NCBI GenBank assembly: GCA_022820125.1
Contig: JAJEGA010000098.1
Location: 1-64,000 of the forward strand
Length of the DNA: 64,000 nt
Reading direction: 5' to 3'
Source of the DNA: Anaerolineae bacterium
GTDB lineage: Bacteria > Chloroflexota > Anaerolineae > Aggregatilineales > Phototrophicaceae
Shown here: one piece after another, positions 25,161 through 33,641 of the stretch
Layout of the letters: every line of letters starts with the position of its first letter
Position numbering within the stretch: position 1 is the stretch's first letter
Program-made: the position numbers and the translations under genes
Notes under the pieces: model-generated
Told to the model about the DNA's origin: nothing
What the model saw: only the letters and a program-made list of their open reading frames with translations
The model's database searches: none

Positions 25161-26636
25161 TCAAATGCTTTCGCTGATTTTCGGCGGGTTTTGGCTAGCG
25201 GCGTCGGAGCGCCGGCGCCACAGGATCACATTCTCGCGCAGGCTCCAGGCGACCATCAGCGCCAGAGACAGCGCGTAGATCAGCAGATACAGGCAGAGCT
25301 CGCGCTGCAACTCCCAGGCCAGCGCCGCCGCCCAGAATGCGTAGAACATCAGCGCCAATTCAAGCGCGAGTTTAAGATCGGCGGGGAGGGCGTAGGGGCT
25401 TTGCTGCCAGTCGCGCTCGAATTTCGGCGTGCGGCGAAAGGGCGGCTTGAACCCCAGCAGCCCGCTGAGGACCGCCAGGCTATTGCTAAGCGACAAGCCG
25501 GTGCCGATGAAGAGCAGGGCGGGGAAGGCGGTCAAGGCGCGCGCCGCTCCACGTTTGCGGTATAGCTGCATCTGCCCGGCGATGTACATCAAGGGGGGCG
25601 CCAAGCCGATGATGCCGAGCGGAGCCAGCGTCAGGTTCCCCAAGCCATCGGCGAGCAGCAGCGGTGGCGTCAGCAGGAGCATCAGCAGCATCAGGGGCTG
25701 CGGCAGATATTGGCATAGATGCTGAATCGCCATGATCTTCTGCCCGGCGCTTAGCTTGGACGATACGATCGGGCGCGCCAGCTTGAGCAGGCATTGTGTG
25801 CTGCCGGTCGCCCAGCGCGCTTGCTGCTGTTTGTAGGCGGCCAGCTGCGGCGGGATCTCGCCCGGCGCCTCGACATCGGGCAGGAACTTGGAGCGCCAGC
25901 CAGCCAATTGCGCGCGGTAACTGAGGTCGAGATCTTCGGTCAGGGTATCGGCTGACCAGCCGCCAGCCGCTTCAATGCAACTGCGCCGCCAGACGCCGCC
26001 GGTGCCGTTAAAGGGTATCAGCCAGCCGCTGCGGTTGCGCGCCGCCTGCTCGACCGCGAAATGGGTATCGATTGAGAGTCGCTGCGCGCGTGTGAGGCTG
26101 TTTGCCTCGGCGTTGAGGTGCCCCCAGCGGCTCTGCACGATGCCGAGAGCCGGGTTCGCCAGCAGATGCGGCAGCGTTCGGCGGAGGAAGTCGGGCGGGG
26201 GCAAGAAGTCGGCGTCGAATATGGCGATGTATTCGCTATCGGAATGCAACAAACCTTCAGCCAGGGCGCCCGCTTTGAAGCCTTTCCGATTCGCCCGGCG
26301 GATTTGCTGCGCCCGGAAGCCGCGCGCCTCCAGGGCGATCAGCTTGCGCGCCACCAACTGCGCCGTCATATCCGTTGAATCGTCCAGAACTTGAATCAGC
26401 AGTTTGTCGCGCGGGTAGTCAATGGCGGCGACCGCGTCAATCAAGCGACCCGCGACATCAAACTCGTTGTATAGCGGCAGCTGCACAGTGACCGCGGGCA
26501 AGTCTTCCAGCGGCGGCGCGGCGTCGCTCATGCGGCGGGTCCGCCAGTAGCGCCAAAGGAGAATCGCCTGCCCCGAGGTGTATAAGCCGAGCGCGAGCGC
26601 GCAGAGCGCGTAAATGGTCTGTAGTAGCGTCAACAT
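25161..26636 (-). CDS. CesA-like membrane glycosyltransferase (GT2)
   Basis: The protein has 491 residues. One N-terminal membrane span is followed by a GT-A domain with VTVQLPLYNE, DDSTD, the DAD metal site (IFDADFLPP), the catalytic TEDLDL motif and QQARWATGS (the Q-x-x-R-W signature), then four or five C-terminal spans. This is the architecture of processive glycosyltransferases such as cellulose or beta-glucan/mannan synthases and of glucomannan-type CslA enzymes. It builds a polysaccharide at the cytoplasmic face of the membrane and may extrude it. There is no PilZ domain and no BcsB-like partner nearby, so the product is not known. Confidence 0.9.
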   Translation of the reverse strand: MLTLLQTIYALCALALGLYTSGQAILLWRYWRTRRMSDAAPPLEDLPAVTVQLPLYNEFDVAGRLIDAVAAIDYPRDKLLIQVLDDSTDMTAQLVARKLIALEARGFRAQQIRRANRKGFKAGALAEGLLHSDSEYIAIFDADFLPPPDFLRRTLPHLLANPALGIVQSRWGHLNAEANSLTRAQRLSIDTHFAVEQAARNRSGWLIPFNGTGGVWRRSCIEAAGGWSADTLTEDLDLSYRAQLAGWRSKFLPDVEAPGEIPPQLAAYKQQQARWATGSTQCLLKLARPIVSSKLSAGQKIMAIQHLCQYLPQPLMLLMLLLTPPLLLADGLGNLTLAPLGIIGLAPPLMYIAGQMQLYRKRGAARALTAFPALLFIGTGLSLSNSLAVLSGLLGFKPPFRRTPKFERDWQQSPYALPADLKLALELALMFYAFWAAALAWELQRELCLYLLIYALSLALMVAWSLRENVILWRRRSDAASQNPPKISESI

Positions 26637-26806
26637 CGCTGCGATTCTAATTTGCCATCATGCCGCTGACAAGATGCATGTGCGCGTCTGGCGTAGAGCG
26701 GGCGTCGGTTTGCCGTAGGCTGGGCGCAAAGGACAAATAAGCGGCAGACTGTATCATTGGGGGAGAGGGGGGCTGGCGAGCCTCTCGGCGAAGAGAAAGG
26801 ACGCGG

Positions 26807-26887
26807 ATGCTGATGCAAGTCTACTATGTCCGCTTTATACTCTTGCTGGGATTTTGCGCATTTGTCTTGTATTTGCTTAGGTCTTAG
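26807..26887 (+). CDS. Possible 26-residue membrane peptide
   Basis: The ATG at 26807 follows GAGAAAGGA at a suitable distance and opens a 27-codon frame that is one hydrophobic helix: MLMQVYYVRFILLLGFCAFV, then LYLLRS and stop. Both the ribosome site and the peptide look like a small single-span protein. With no homologue to compare, chance cannot be excluded. Confidence 0.3.
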   Translation: MLMQVYYVRFILLLGFCAFVLYLLRS

Positions 26888-27041
26888 CAGCCCTTGATAG
26901 CAATGCGATAGTATAAGAAACGCGCGGGGGCTTCTCGCTGAGGCGCCCGCTATATCAACCAGTATTGGGCGTTTGGGCGAATCACCCGCACCGATTTCAT
27001 TGGTTTGACAGGCATTGAACAGGCTTGAACCAGAGGCGGCT

Positions 27042-27140
27042 TCAGGGCGCCGGGCGGATGAGCAGTTCTTGTCCGGGGAATATCGGCTTGGCCGCCAGAG
27101 TCGACCGATCGTCCAGTTTTTTGAGCGCGATGATGCAGTG
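27042..27140 (-). pseudogene. C-terminal remnant of a LysM protein
   Basis: On the minus strand this encodes IIALKKLDDRSTLAAKPIF followed by PGQELLIRPAP and a stop, the second half of a LysM domain. The intact LysM at 3660-3815 ends LEDMGRWIYPGQELLIREAG. No upstream part of a LysM gene is readable. It is another 3' end left without its gene. Confidence 0.6.
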
Positions 27141-27240
27141 TGGTGCCGTCCGCGCGCGACCGTCTGTTTTCGCTGTGGCGGCGATGCCGATATAATGAGT
27201 TGCGTTCCCGATGGCGGCAATAGACGAGGAAGGCTTAGCG

Positions 27241-27630
27241 ATGGCGGAGCAGCGCGTTGCCATATTTGAAATCAAGAATTATATGGTCATCTGGCGTCAG
27301 CTGGAGGAGCGCGATTTCGCTGGCGTCTGCGCGCGGATTCGCGGGCTGGTGCGCTGCAACGGCATCGGCATGGACGACCAGGAAAGCTACCGCCTCGATG
27401 TGTATTTTCTGTCGCCCGATAGCGATGTGCCGGCGCCGCAGGTGGAAATCGGCGACCGGCGAGGCGCCATCTTTATGTCGATCGGGGATATCCACGCCTT
27501 TGTTGATATCCTGCGCAACGAAAAGCCGATCTTCGGCCATCTTCGCGGCGATTATCCGCAGTGGACCAGCGTCACCACCGGCAACGAACCAGTAGGCGCC
27601 GGCGATGAAGATCACCAAATTGAGGGCTAA
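27241..27630 (+). CDS. Conserved-looking hypothetical protein
   Basis: The protein has 129 residues from the ATG at 27241, behind GAGGAAGG; a start at 27211 is possible but has a poorer site. The protein is mixed alpha/beta and hydrophilic, with a first strand/helix (VAIFEIKNYMVIWRQLEERDF), a strand-rich middle (ESYRLDVYFLSPDSDVP) and IFMSIGDIHAFVDIL. It has no signal, membrane span or metal motif, and I do not recognise the family. It lies 32 bases before the nuclease gene and is probably co-transcribed with it. Confidence 0.7.
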   Translation: MAEQRVAIFEIKNYMVIWRQLEERDFAGVCARIRGLVRCNGIGMDDQESYRLDVYFLSPDSDVPAPQVEIGDRRGAIFMSIGDIHAFVDILRNEKPIFGHLRGDYPQWTSVTTGNEPVGAGDEDHQIEG

Positions 27631-27662
27631 TCAGATTCCCGAAGGATAAAGCAACCAAGCTG

Positions 27663-28904
27663 ATGCGCGAGCCGATCCGCGTTTTGCACTTCGCCGATAC
27701 GCATATCGGCATGGAGAATTACGGGATGACCGATCCTGCGACGGGCCTCAGCAGCCGCGCCCTTGATTTCCTGGCGCGTATGGACGAGGTGATTGACTAT
27801 GCGCGCGAAGGCGATGTCGATCTCGTCATCTTCGCCGGCGATGCTTTCCGCAGCCGCAGCCCCAACCCGACCTACCAGCGGGAATTCGCCGCGCGCATCC
27901 GCCAGCTTTCGCGACTCGCGCCGACTGTGCTGCTGGTTGGCAATCACGACCTGCCGCAGAACGCAGCCAAGGCGAGCACGGTGGAAATCTACCGGACGCT
28001 GGATGTGCCCGGCGTTTGGGTGGCGGAAGATTATGAAGCGCGCCGCATCAAGACCAAGCGCGGTCCCGTCATCATCGGCGCGGCGCCGTATCCGATTCGC
28101 GCTCGGTTATTGGCTGATGCGGACCTGCGCGGGAAGACGATCGCCGAGCAGGACGAGGCGCTCTTGGGCGCGCTGCACGAGCGCTTGCGGGCGCTCAGCT
28201 GTCAAGCCGATGCGCTAGCCGACGCCGAGACGCCGCGCTTGCTCTGCGGGCATTTCAGCGTCGCCGGCGCCATTTGGGGCAGCGAGCGGGGCCTGATGCT
28301 CGGCCGCGATGTGGTTGTCGATTTCGCGGCGCTGGCGGTTCCATGCTGGGATTATGTCGCGCTGGGGCATATTCACCGTCATCAGAATCTGACCGCGAGC
28401 CGCGATGACGCGCCGCCGGTGGTATATGCCGGCAGTCTGGAGCGGATCGACTTCGGCGAAGAAAAAGATGACAAGGGCTTCTGCTGGGTGGAATTGGCGC
28501 GGGGCGGCACGACCTGGGAATTCGTTGAGACGGCCGCCCGCAAGCTGATGACGTTAAGCGTGGATTGCCGCCATATCGACAATCCGACTGGCAAGGCGCT
28601 GGCGGAAGTCAAGCGGCATGAGTTAAAGGACGCGGTCCTGCGCCTGGTCATCAAGCTGACGCCGGAGAGCGAGACGCTGCTGAACGATGGCCTCATCGTC
28701 AAGGAACTGAAGCGAGCCGGCGTCTTCCACATCGCCGGCATCAGCAAGGATGTCGACCGGCGGGCGCGAGCGCGGCTGGGCGTCAGCCCCGAAGGCTTGA
28801 CGGCGATGCAGCTGCTGGCGCGCTATTTCGAGAAGCGGGACGTGGAAGCGGGACGGCGGGAGGAGCTGCTGCGGCTGGCGCGCGAGATTGTGGAGGGGGA
28901 GTAG
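27663..28904 (+). CDS. sbcD: SbcD/Mre11-type DNA exonuclease subunit
   Basis: A 413-residue calcineurin-like phosphoesterase with all Mre11/SbcD motifs in order: LHFADTHIG (D12, H14), IFAGDAFRS, LLVGNHDLPQ, GHFSVAG and ALGHIHRHQ. The C-terminal cap is present, so it is complete. SbcD with the ATPase SbcC trims DNA ends and opens hairpins or cruciforms during repair. No SbcC/Rad50 gene follows; an AT-rich foreign-looking cassette begins right after the stop. Its usual partner may be encoded elsewhere or may have been displaced. Given the many palindromic repeats in this genome, a hairpin nuclease is relevant, but that link is only a guess. Confidence 0.9.
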   Translation: MREPIRVLHFADTHIGMENYGMTDPATGLSSRALDFLARMDEVIDYAREGDVDLVIFAGDAFRSRSPNPTYQREFAARIRQLSRLAPTVLLVGNHDLPQNAAKASTVEIYRTLDVPGVWVAEDYEARRIKTKRGPVIIGAAPYPIRARLLADADLRGKTIAEQDEALLGALHERLRALSCQADALADAETPRLLCGHFSVAGAIWGSERGLMLGRDVVVDFAALAVPCWDYVALGHIHRHQNLTASRDDAPPVVYAGSLERIDFGEEKDDKGFCWVELARGGTTWEFVETAARKLMTLSVDCRHIDNPTGKALAEVKRHELKDAVLRLVIKLTPESETLLNDGLIVKELKRAGVFHIAGISKDVDRRARARLGVSPEGLTAMQLLARYFEKRDVEAGRREELLRLAREIVEGE

Positions 28905-29042
28905 CTATGAGAAGTTGAAAGAGTATTATATTTCCATATAATTCAGATGAATGTGCGACTGAATGGACTCCTTCCTATCTTGGTCTTACGTATATGCTGT
29001 AAACTTGAACTAGCGCAATAGGAACGGAAAGTACGCGAAAAC

Positions 29043-29855
29043 ATGCCATTTCCAAAAGTGGATACAGGAAGGGTTATATACTCAAAGAACCCTCTAACAT
29101 CTGTAATTTGTCAGCTCAGGTTTCCGCCTATACTTTTGATTGAAGCTGAGACTCCAGCTAGATTTCAGGAACAAGTGCGGTCAGAGTTTCCTGAGTTGAG
29201 GGAGGTCAATGAGGGCACACATCTCTCTTTACCGGACAGTATCGCACAAATAGTTCCAAGCGAATTAAGAGAGTCGTTGGCAGGTCGTGGAAACAGACGA
29301 TACGAGTTTAAGACTGCTGACGATAATTGGTCACTAAGCCTCACCAAGGACTTTGTAGCGCTCGAAGTCAAACAGTACTATCGATGGGAGGAGTTTCGTA
29401 CCCGATTATTGCTGGCGTTGAATGCTCTCATTGACATTTATAAACCTGCATACTTCAACAGAATTGGCTTAAGATATCAGAACGTCGTTGACCGAGATCA
29501 ATTGGGACTCTCAGGTACGCCTTGGAAGAACTTGCTGTCTGATTTCATTCTAGGTGCCCTTGCTAACGATACGATGATGTCCAACATCGTTGAAAACCAC
29601 GGTGCATTTTCATTGCGCCTAAATGATCAGGACGATTTTGTACGGGTACAGCATGGACTAGGTTCGGACACTGAGGACAAAACCTCGCAGGAGAAGTATC
29701 TGCTGGACAACGACTTCTATACAAATCAGAAGGTTCAAGCGGAGGTGCAGGATGCTGATAGAAAAACGGATGAATTTAATGCACTCAACCGGAGGCTTTT
29801 TCGGTGGTGCATTAGGACCAAACTACACGAGGCAATGGTCCCACACTCCACTTGA
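29043..29855 (+). CDS. TIGR04255-family protein (unknown function)
   Basis: The protein has 270 residues. The pattern KNPLTSVICQLRFPPILLIEAETPARFQEQVRSEFPEL at the N-terminus, YYRWEEFRTRLLLALNALIDIYKPAYFNRIGLRY in the middle and the final LNRRLFRWCIRTKLHEAM fit the sporadically distributed TIGR04255 family. Members have no established biochemical role and turn up patchily in bacteria and archaea, often in accessory DNA. This copy is intact. Its base composition is much richer in A+T than either flank, as are the next two genes, which points to horizontal arrival. It overlaps the next gene by 104 bases. Confidence 0.8.
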   Translation: MPFPKVDTGRVIYSKNPLTSVICQLRFPPILLIEAETPARFQEQVRSEFPELREVNEGTHLSLPDSIAQIVPSELRESLAGRGNRRYEFKTADDNWSLSLTKDFVALEVKQYYRWEEFRTRLLLALNALIDIYKPAYFNRIGLRYQNVVDRDQLGLSGTPWKNLLSDFILGALANDTMMSNIVENHGAFSLRLNDQDDFVRVQHGLGSDTEDKTSQEKYLLDNDFYTNQKVQAEVQDADRKTDEFNALNRRLFRWCIRTKLHEAMVPHST

Positions 29856-30240
29856 GATAACGGAGGTTCCTCGTAACAAAGAAGTAATCATAGCGGAACT
29901 GGACGACGGCATCCTCAATACCGCGAATTCTGTCGAAGAGCTACTTGTGCGATTTCTTGCGTTGTTGCATGATCGACATCAGCTTGAAGACCCAAATCGG
30001 CAAGTCGAACAGCTTTTGAAGCGATATATCTTGGCTGTTCTTGCGGTTAGTTGTATCGACGAACATAGGTTAGATCGCACACTTTCTCTGAATATACAGT
30101 TGCCATCCATTCCAAGCGACGGTATTGGTGAACTCATTGAGACCGTAGATGATATCCGCGACTTTTACTCATGTGTCAATGATCCAACTAGCGCGACACC
30201 CACCGTTGAAGTATTCACGCTAAACGTAAAGCAGTCTTAG
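29752..30240 (+). CDS. Hypothetical protein coupled to the TIGR04255 gene
   Basis: The protein has 162 residues. A very strong GGAGGT ribosome site five bases before the ATG at 29752 supports this start despite a 104-base overlap with the preceding gene. The N-terminal ~30 residues include a glycine-rich stretch (TGGFFGGALGPN). The rest is helical and acidic (VEELLVRFLALLHDRH, VEQLLKRYILAVLAV). I do not recognise a domain. Strong translational coupling to the TIGR04255 gene suggests the two products act together. Confidence 0.65.
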   Translation: MLIEKRMNLMHSTGGFFGGALGPNYTRQWSHTPLEITEVPRNKEVIIAELDDGILNTANSVEELLVRFLALLHDRHQLEDPNRQVEQLLKRYILAVLAVSCIDEHRLDRTLSLNIQLPSIPSDGIGELIETVDDIRDFYSCVNDPTSATPTVEVFTLNVKQS

Positions 30241-30286
30241 GATGGTTTGCGTTTCTACGAAACCCCTTTGCGATGAGGATTGAAGT

Positions 30287-30940
30287 TTGCAGCACAGCAG
30301 ACTACAAAAGTATGAAAAGTCAAAAGAGTCCGTAGCACTGCGGCAAGGGGAAATCCTGTCAAGAGTAGTCCAGATTAGCTTACTTCCGGAATCTATCGAT
30401 ACAGGATCGCCGAAAGTAAAACGAGTTACACACGATTATGCAATTGTCGTGACTCCTGAATGTGATTTGGATTGGGATTTCAAAGCACAACACGGTAAAG
30501 AAAGCCCAGGTAAGCTGATTCCTAATATTCTCTTGTGTACAGTTATATATGCGAGCGACCTTGCTAAGCGCATAAACAATGATCGTCCGCTAAGCAAAAA
30601 GTTTGAAACGCGAACACCATGGCAAAGAACCAGGCAGAACAAGGAAGAGAGATTTCATTTCTTGGAAAGAATTGGTTCGGATCTGGATCTGCAAGGAGAG
30701 GGGATCCGTTCTCTGGGTATCGACTTTAAGGAGTTCTTTACGTTGCCCACCGAATTCCTTTATTCAAGTATCGCCGCTGGTTTGACTCAAAGAAGATCTA
30801 TACTTTTGCAACCATACAATGACCATCTCAACAGCCGATTTGCATATTTTCAGAGTCGCATAGGGTTGCCGGAAGATCATCAATACACTGAAGGTGAAAT
30901 CCTTCCAGACGGCGCGAATGACACAGCGTTGATTGATTGA
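30287..30940 (+). CDS. Hypothetical protein, third gene of the AT-rich cassette
   Basis: The protein has 217 residues from a TTG at 30287 after GAGGATTGAAG; no ATG lies close by. A central motif VVTPECDLDWDF places a cysteine next to acidic residues, a pattern seen in several uncharacterised accessory proteins. The remainder is mixed alpha/beta and rich in charged residues, with no signal or membrane span. I do not recognise the family. It ends eight bases before the convergent LacI-family gene, exactly where composition returns to GC-rich, so the cassette boundary lies there. Confidence 0.6.
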   Translation: MQHSRLQKYEKSKESVALRQGEILSRVVQISLLPESIDTGSPKVKRVTHDYAIVVTPECDLDWDFKAQHGKESPGKLIPNILLCTVIYASDLAKRINNDRPLSKKFETRTPWQRTRQNKEERFHFLERIGSDLDLQGEGIRSLGIDFKEFFTLPTEFLYSSIAAGLTQRRSILLQPYNDHLNSRFAYFQSRIGLPEDHQYTEGEILPDGANDTALID

Positions 30941-30948
30941 TAATGTGA

Positions 30949-31965
30949 TCATATCGACTCCCGCCGGACCAGCGGGCAGGGCAGCGCCACCTGAACGGGC
31001 GCCAAGTCTTTGCCTCGATTGCCCATGAGATATTGCACCGCCCAGCGCCCCATTTCATAATGCGGCAATTGCATCGTGGTTAGCGCCGGAAGCAGCCCCC
31101 CGGCGATATGGGCGATGTTGTCGAAGCCGATCACAGCGACGTCTTCCGGCACCGCCAGACCGAGCGCGGCCAACGCGCTGTAGCAGTTCATCGCGACTTT
31201 GTCGTTGCCGCAGAAGAGCGCTGATGGCGGATCGTTCAGCGTCATCAGTTCGCTTGTATGGCGGTAATTCTCCTGCGGCGTCTGAATGGAGTAACGAACC
31301 AGGGTCTCGTCATAAGCGATGCCGTGGTCTTCCAAGGCTTGGCGGTAACCTCGCAGGCGCCCGTGAATAGCGGGGAAGGGCGCGATCTTCGGATCTTCTT
31401 CCCAGAGGTTAATGAAGCCGACGCGTTGGTGTCCCGCGGCGATGGCGGCGGCGGTCGCCTGGTAGCCGCCATAGAATTCATCGGGCACAACCGACGGCGC
31501 CTTTCGATTTTCGAGGAAACAGTTTGCAAGCACAGTCGGCAAGCCTTCGAGGCCCGGGGGCAGGTCCACCGGGCGATGATACATCGCGGCGTAGACAATG
31601 CCCTCGACCGCGCGTTCGCGAAAAACATTCACCGCGGCCTCGGCGAAGCGCGCGTTCCCGCCCGAATCCGCCACCAGCAGCACCATGTTATGCGCCCAGG
31701 CGACATCCTGCGCGCCGCGGATGATATCAACCGCGTAGGGTGTGGTCGCGACGTCATCGGTGAGGAATCCCAGCAAGCCCGAGGGACTGCCCCGCAGATG
31801 CCGCGCCGTCTGCGACGGGTGATAATCTAGCGCCGCAATCGCCTGCTCCACGCGCCGCCGTTTTTCGTCGCTGACGTAGGGGTGGTTGTTCAGCACGCGC
31901 GACACGGTGGTCGTGCCCACGTTGGCATGCTTGGCGATCTCCTTGATCGTAATTTTCCCGGTCAT
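30949..31965 (-). CDS. LacI-family transcriptional regulator of the fructan locus
   Basis: The protein has 338 residues from the ATG at 31965. The N-terminal helix-turn-helix and hinge (ITIKEIAKHANVGTTTVSRV, then LNNHPYVSDEKRRRVEQAI) are typical of LacI/GalR, followed by a sugar-binding domain of the periplasmic-binding fold (GIVYAAMYHRP, FCGNDKVAMNC, AVIGFDNIAHIAGGLLPAL). It is divergent from the GH32 gene, whose promoter carries a LacI-type palindrome, so it most likely represses fructan/sucrose uptake and hydrolysis until an inducer sugar binds. Regulation of its own gene from the shared 150-base gap is likely. Confidence 0.9.
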   Translation of the reverse strand: MTGKITIKEIAKHANVGTTTVSRVLNNHPYVSDEKRRRVEQAIAALDYHPSQTARHLRGSPSGLLGFLTDDVATTPYAVDIIRGAQDVAWAHNMVLLVADSGGNARFAEAAVNVFRERAVEGIVYAAMYHRPVDLPPGLEGLPTVLANCFLENRKAPSVVPDEFYGGYQATAAAIAAGHQRVGFINLWEEDPKIAPFPAIHGRLRGYRQALEDHGIAYDETLVRYSIQTPQENYRHTSELMTLNDPPSALFCGNDKVAMNCYSALAALGLAVPEDVAVIGFDNIAHIAGGLLPALTTMQLPHYEMGRWAVQYLMGNRGKDLAPVQVALPCPLVRRESI

Positions 31966-32023
31966 CAGTCGCTGCCTTTTGCCGTGTATGTTGACACTCA
32001 AGAAAAGGAATCAGAATTGCCTC

Positions 32024-32075
32024 TTGCAAGATCGTTCGCCATTCATTATACTAATGGTTATGGTAACGATGCCAT
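32024..32075 (+). promoter_or_regulatory. Promoter and LacI-type operator of the GH32 gene
   Basis: TTGCAA (32024-32029), a 17-base spacer and TATACT (32047-32052) make a good sigma-70-type promoter pointing at the GH32 gene. ATGGTAACGATGCCAT (32060-32075), an imperfect palindrome centred on CG as in LacI/GalR operators, covers the expected start of transcription. Binding of the divergent LacI protein here would block initiation. Confidence 0.65.
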
Positions 32076-32117
32076 ATTTGATTATGATGAGCAAATCGGA
32101 GGCTGGCTGAATCTCAT

Positions 32118-33524
32118 ATGCCTACCGCGCCGGCGTCAGCTTTCAAACACGATTTCCATCGCCCCAGCTACCACTTCCTGCCCGCCGCCAACTGGATGAA
32201 CGATCCCAACGGGATGATTCAGTGGAAGGGGCGCTACCATCTGTTCTTCCAATACAATCCCGATGGTGCCTACCACGCCAATATGCATTGGGGCCACGCC
32301 GTCAGCGACGACCTCGTGCATTGGCAAGAGCTGCCGATCGCCATCGCGCCGACGCCCAACTCGCCCGATCGCGGTGGCATTTGGTCCGGCTCCGTCGTCA
32401 ATGACAATGGCAGGCCCGTCGCCTTCTACACCGGCGTCAATGACGACTACAGCGTACAGACGCAGTGCATGGCGCGCGGCAATGATGACCTAACGCTATG
32501 GGAGAAATTCGCTGGCAACCCCGTCATCGGCGATCCGCCCGACTCGCTGGGCCAGACGCAGCACTTCCGCGATCCCTATGTGTGGCGGGAAGACAGCGCT
32601 TGGTATATGACCCTGTCCACGCATATCGTCGGCGTCGGCGGCGCAGTGCTGCTCTATCGCTCGGCTGACTTGATCGACTGGGACTATCTGGGACCACTCT
32701 ACATCGGCGAAAAAGCGCGCAGCGGCCGCAACTTCGAATTATCTAACTTCTTCCGCCTGGGCGACAAGTGGGTGCTGATTATCTCCATGCAGGCCGACGT
32801 GCATCCGACGCAGACGATCTACCTGGTCGGCTCGCTCGAAAACCACTGCTTCATCACCGAGCGCGAAATGGTCTACGATGTCGGTGACAGCTACGCTAGC
32901 CTCGTCCACGAAGACGAAAGCGGGCGAACGCTGATCTATTCCTGGATTCGTGAAGGGCGCAGCTTCGACTTGCAGTATCAGGCCGGCTGGACGGGCGTGC
33001 AAGCTATACCGCGCGTCCTGAGCCTCGATGCCAAGAATCGCCTCGTCAGCCAGCCCGTGCCCGAGATCCAAGCGCTCCGCGGCTCGAGTCACCATTTCAG
33101 CGCCGATGACCTCACCGGCGATGTCTTGTCAGTTCGCGGCCTGTCGCTTGATATCGACGCGACCTTTGATGCGAACGCCGCCGAATGCTGCGGCATTGAA
33201 GTCGCGCTGTCCGCCGATGGGCGCGAGGGCGTGGCGATCACCTACGATCGCGGGCTGCAGACCTTGCGTATCCACCGCCGCTATGCCGATCTCGCCCCCG
33301 GTCTCGACTGCGCGCCCGAGGGCATTCCGCATACTCTGGACGCGGATGAAGATCTGCAGCTGCGCGTTCTGCTTGATGGCTCCGTCATCGAAGTCATCGC
33401 CAACGGACGCAGCCGAATCACCAGCCGTTTTTATCCGACTGACGCCGAGAACCAGGGCTTGCGCGTTCTCGGCGCGGCCGCGTTGAAGCACATGGACATT
33501 TGGGAAATGTCATCGATCTGGTGA
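32118..33524 (+). CDS. GH32 beta-fructosidase (levanase/invertase/inulinase type)
   Basis: The protein has 468 residues with no signal peptide, so it is cytoplasmic. It has a five-bladed propeller domain with the nucleophile D29 in WMNDPNG and the transition-state aspartate D152 in FRDPYVW, then a C-terminal beta-sandwich. The acid/base glutamate is E207. The family motif there is normally E-C-P, but this protein reads FELSNFF, an unusual variant. The enzyme releases fructose from sucrose, inulin- or levan-type oligosaccharides brought in by the adjacent ABC importer. The ATG at 32118 is used; the operator and promoter lie just upstream. Confidence 0.92.
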   Translation: MPTAPASAFKHDFHRPSYHFLPAANWMNDPNGMIQWKGRYHLFFQYNPDGAYHANMHWGHAVSDDLVHWQELPIAIAPTPNSPDRGGIWSGSVVNDNGRPVAFYTGVNDDYSVQTQCMARGNDDLTLWEKFAGNPVIGDPPDSLGQTQHFRDPYVWREDSAWYMTLSTHIVGVGGAVLLYRSADLIDWDYLGPLYIGEKARSGRNFELSNFFRLGDKWVLIISMQADVHPTQTIYLVGSLENHCFITEREMVYDVGDSYASLVHEDESGRTLIYSWIREGRSFDLQYQAGWTGVQAIPRVLSLDAKNRLVSQPVPEIQALRGSSHHFSADDLTGDVLSVRGLSLDIDATFDANAAECCGIEVALSADGREGVAITYDRGLQTLRIHRRYADLAPGLDCAPEGIPHTLDADEDLQLRVLLDGSVIEVIANGRSRITSRFYPTDAENQGLRVLGAAALKHMDIWEMSSIW

Positions 33525-33641
33525 TCTACCAGCTTGATTACCTGCCCGTCAGAAGTAAAGGAGCCGTCTGTTGAAATCCGCAAGAGCCCTTCATGGCTTG
33601 TTTTAAGGTATCGCCCATTTAGTTAGACTGACGAGGTTGAA

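Larger units (their letters stand above)
26637..27240. other. Long gap with gene remnants
   Basis: Six hundred bases without a full-size gene. Within it are a possible 26-codon membrane peptide (26807-26887), a LysM gene remnant on the minus strand (27042-27140), and a TATAAT at 27191-27196 that may drive the gene at 27241. The open frames that cross the region are not supported by codon use or motifs. Confidence 0.5.

Noticed and set aside
26630..27220. Minus-strand frame of 196 codons in the gap after the CesA-like gene
   Set aside because: No ribosome site, biased composition and no motif. Only the short LysM-like end in a different minus-strand frame is meaningful.
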